Both the position numbers and the translations under genes were made by a program. Shown here piece after piece: positions 6,756 through 8,240 of a DNA stretch of 8,240 bases. Every line of letters starts with the position of its first letter. The first letter of the stretch is position 1. Below the pieces are notes generated by a model. The model was given only the letters and a program-made list of their open reading frames with translations. It was not told the origin of the DNA and did not search any database. Source of the DNA: Proteobacteria bacterium UBA6908 (GTDB lineage Bacteria; Pseudomonadota; Gammaproteobacteria; Acidiferrobacterales; UBA6901); NCBI GenBank assembly GCA_002451085.1, contig DKBE01000045.1:1-8240 (forward strand). The letters run 5' to 3'.

Positions 6756-8137
6756 GACGATGTCATCACGGCAGACTCACGCGGTTCGGTCAACGCCAGT
6801 AGCAGGTAAACACTAACCGCCGTTGCCAGCGAAGCCAGATACGGTGTGGACAACATCCAGACATGACTGCCGAGCAGCCAGGTGCCGACCCCGGCGATCA
6901 GTGCCCCGTAGGCGGCGCGTGGGCCGCCAAGGCGGCTGAACAACCCGAGCACGCCGATGGTAAAGATGCCGGCACTGCCGAACGCCGAGGCCTGCTCCAC
7001 CAACTCATATACACCACCGGCATGCAGGGCGAGGAGGTAGGCGATCAGGCCGAACAGGGCCACGGCGATACGCGCAATGCGGACTTTGGCCAGCGGAGTG
7101 AGTGCGGGTGCCAGCGGCACCACCAGATTGTGTTCGGTGAGGGCAGCGGCCGCGAGCAAGGCCGCCGATACCGTTGACAGAATGGCCGCGGTCATGGCGC
7201 CGATGAATAATATGAATGGCAGTGTTGAAAGATATGTCTGTGCCAGTTGCGGCAACAGCTGTTCCGGTTCGGCCAGATTCGGCAGCAGTGGGAGCGCGAT
7301 CAGGCCGATGGCGACCGGAATGAGGCCGAAGAGAAAATAAATGCCGCCACCAAGCAGGGCGGCGCGGCGCGCCGTTTGTGCGGAACGCGAACCGAGCATG
7401 ATGGCCACCAGCTCCTGCGCCAGTGCCGAGCCGATCACCGGGATCGCCCACTTTTCCAATTGGGAAAAAAAGGAAACACCCGGTCCACCCGTGAACTGCA
7501 GACGGCCGGGTTCAATGCGGGAAAATACCTCGCTGCCACCACTGACCTGCAGAATCACCACCAGCAGCACGATCAGGCCGATCATGAGGGCGATTCCCTG
7601 CACCAGGTCGGTGACGGCGTTGGCAAACAGGCCGCCGTACACGGTGTACACCACCACCACACCGGCGGCGATGGCGATGGCCAGCTCCACATCAAAGGTC
7701 GAGGTGGCGGAAATCACCTGTCCCAGTGCGCGTACCTGGGCCGCGGCCCAGATCACCGAGGTGGGCACCATCAACAGCACCGCCAGTCGTTCGACGCCGG
7801 GCGAGTAGCGTTGGCGGAACAGGTCGGCGAGCGTGGTGAGTCCTCGGCGCCACAGTGGCACGGCAAACACGAAGCCCATGAGCAGCAGGCAGATCGTGTA
7901 CGCAAACGGATCGGCAATGCTGCCACCGAGTCCTTCGGCGTACACCTTGCCGGCCGCACCGATACAGGCCTCGGCCCCGAACCAGGTGGCGAATACCATG
8001 AAGCTGGCGAGCCCGAGGTTCAGTCGCCGTCCGGCCAGCAGGTAATCGGCTTCCGTGCGGCTGCGCCGCGAGACCCCGATACCGATCGCCAGGGTCACAA
8101 GCACATAAATCAATATGCCGGTGAGCGTGAGGTTCAT
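6752..8137 (-). CDS. Sodium:solute symporter (SSS family) permease, substrate unknown
   Basis: A 461-residue inner-membrane protein with about 13 hydrophobic segments (roughly 5-22, 42-62, 76-95, 118-140, 150-168, 176-197, 228-248, 262-285, 306-332, 354-371, 384-400, 407-424, 430-450), the usual SSS count. Family marks: RSRTEADYLLAGRRL after the first helix, the VYTVYGGLFANAVTDLVQG signature at 163-181, and GAMTAAILSTVSAALLAAA at 313-331, whose Ser/Thr residues fit the second sodium site of the LeuT fold. Members take up sugars, amino acids, carboxylates or vitamins with Na+. The coupled kinase next door suggests a sugar here, by inference. The ATG lies 3 nt after the upstream gene's TGA with no obvious Shine-Dalgarno, so it is likely translated by coupling. 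Confidence 0.92.
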   Translation of the reverse strand: MNLTLTGILIYVLVTLAIGIGVSRRSRTEADYLLAGRRLNLGLASFMVFATWFGAEACIGAAGKVYAEGLGGSIADPFAYTICLLLMGFVFAVPLWRRGLTTLADLFRQRYSPGVERLAVLLMVPTSVIWAAAQVRALGQVISATSTFDVELAIAIAAGVVVVYTVYGGLFANAVTDLVQGIALMIGLIVLLVVILQVSGGSEVFSRIEPGRLQFTGGPGVSFFSQLEKWAIPVIGSALAQELVAIMLGSRSAQTARRAALLGGGIYFLFGLIPVAIGLIALPLLPNLAEPEQLLPQLAQTYLSTLPFILFIGAMTAAILSTVSAALLAAAALTEHNLVVPLAPALTPLAKVRIARIAVALFGLIAYLLALHAGGVYELVEQASAFGSAGIFTIGVLGLFSRLGGPRAAYGALIAGVGTWLLGSHVWMLSTPYLASLATAVSVYLLLALTEPRESAVMTSS

Positions 8138-8140
8138 GGT

Positions 8141-8240
8141 TCAGCGCTTGAGGCCCTGGATCCAGCGGGTATACAGCACATCGGCCACGCGATGCAGGTC
8201 GGTCGTGCGGCGTGCCAGTGAGCTCACCATCCGCGCGCGG
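8141..8240 (-). CDS. C-terminal end of an unidentified gene (runs off the window)
   Basis: An open frame enters from the right edge and stops at TGA (8141-8143), three bases before the permease start. The 32 visible residues include SSLARRTTDLHRVADVLY and end TRWIQGLKR, a charged and probably helical tail. It is not recognised. Its tight spacing to the permease suggests it is the preceding gene of the same operon, so a sugar-metabolism enzyme or a regulator would fit, but nothing in the fragment shows which. Confidence 0.65.
   Translation of the reverse strand, partial: RARMVSSLARRTTDLHRVADVLYTRWIQGLKR

Noticed and set aside
7247..8221. Long open frame on the plus strand (324 codons) opposite the permease
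   Set aside because: It lies antisense to a clear SSS permease, has a His/Gln/Gly-rich composition with no recognisable motif, and is the kind of shadow frame that GC-rich codon bias produces.

Overview
This is an 8.2 kb, GC-rich window whose recognisable genes are all on the minus strand. The start of a prolyl-tRNA synthetase gene ([10 protein letters not shown]..., [13 protein letters not shown]...), strong AAGGAG ribosome sites and Gram-negative style Ala-X-Ala signal peptides suggest a proteobacterium, most likely a gammaproteobacterium. The genus cannot be told from the sequence.

Reading in the direction of transcription (high to low coordinates), there are three blocks. (1) A sugar-type operon at 8240-5805: the tail of an unidentified gene, a sodium:solute symporter (SSS) permease, and a ROK-family sugar kinase closest in motifs to fructokinase/mannokinase (Mak). 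The gaps are 3 nt and then a 4-nt ATGA overlap, so translation is probably coupled and the kinase probably phosphorylates what the permease imports. (2) After an AT-rich 301-nt intergenic stretch, a two-gene operon at 5503-1401 encodes secreted proteins with unrelated bodies. One has four Asp-box (BNR/sialidase-like) repeats; the other is a CSLREA/right-handed beta-helix protein with a choice-of-anchor-Q-like region. Both end in the same roughly 78-85 residue C-terminal module starting CFIATAAYG (the CFI-box-CTERM type). The operon ends at a good intrinsic terminator at 1343-1379. (3) Two small exported proteins follow: a Gln-, then Met/Gly-rich protein of 126 aa with its own intrinsic terminator, and a DUF302-like protein of 166 aa. 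The window ends inside proS.

The most interesting item is the pair of adjacent genes carrying the same gap-free C-terminal module on two different extracellular scaffolds. In both proteins the number of cysteines outside the module is even and the module contributes a single Cys, so the CFI cysteine is a plausible site of processing or anchoring. A second oddity is the perfect intrinsic terminator placed immediately before the ribosome site of the DUF302 gene, which leaves almost no room for a separate promoter. No RNA genes, insertion sequences, CRISPR arrays or phage genes were seen.
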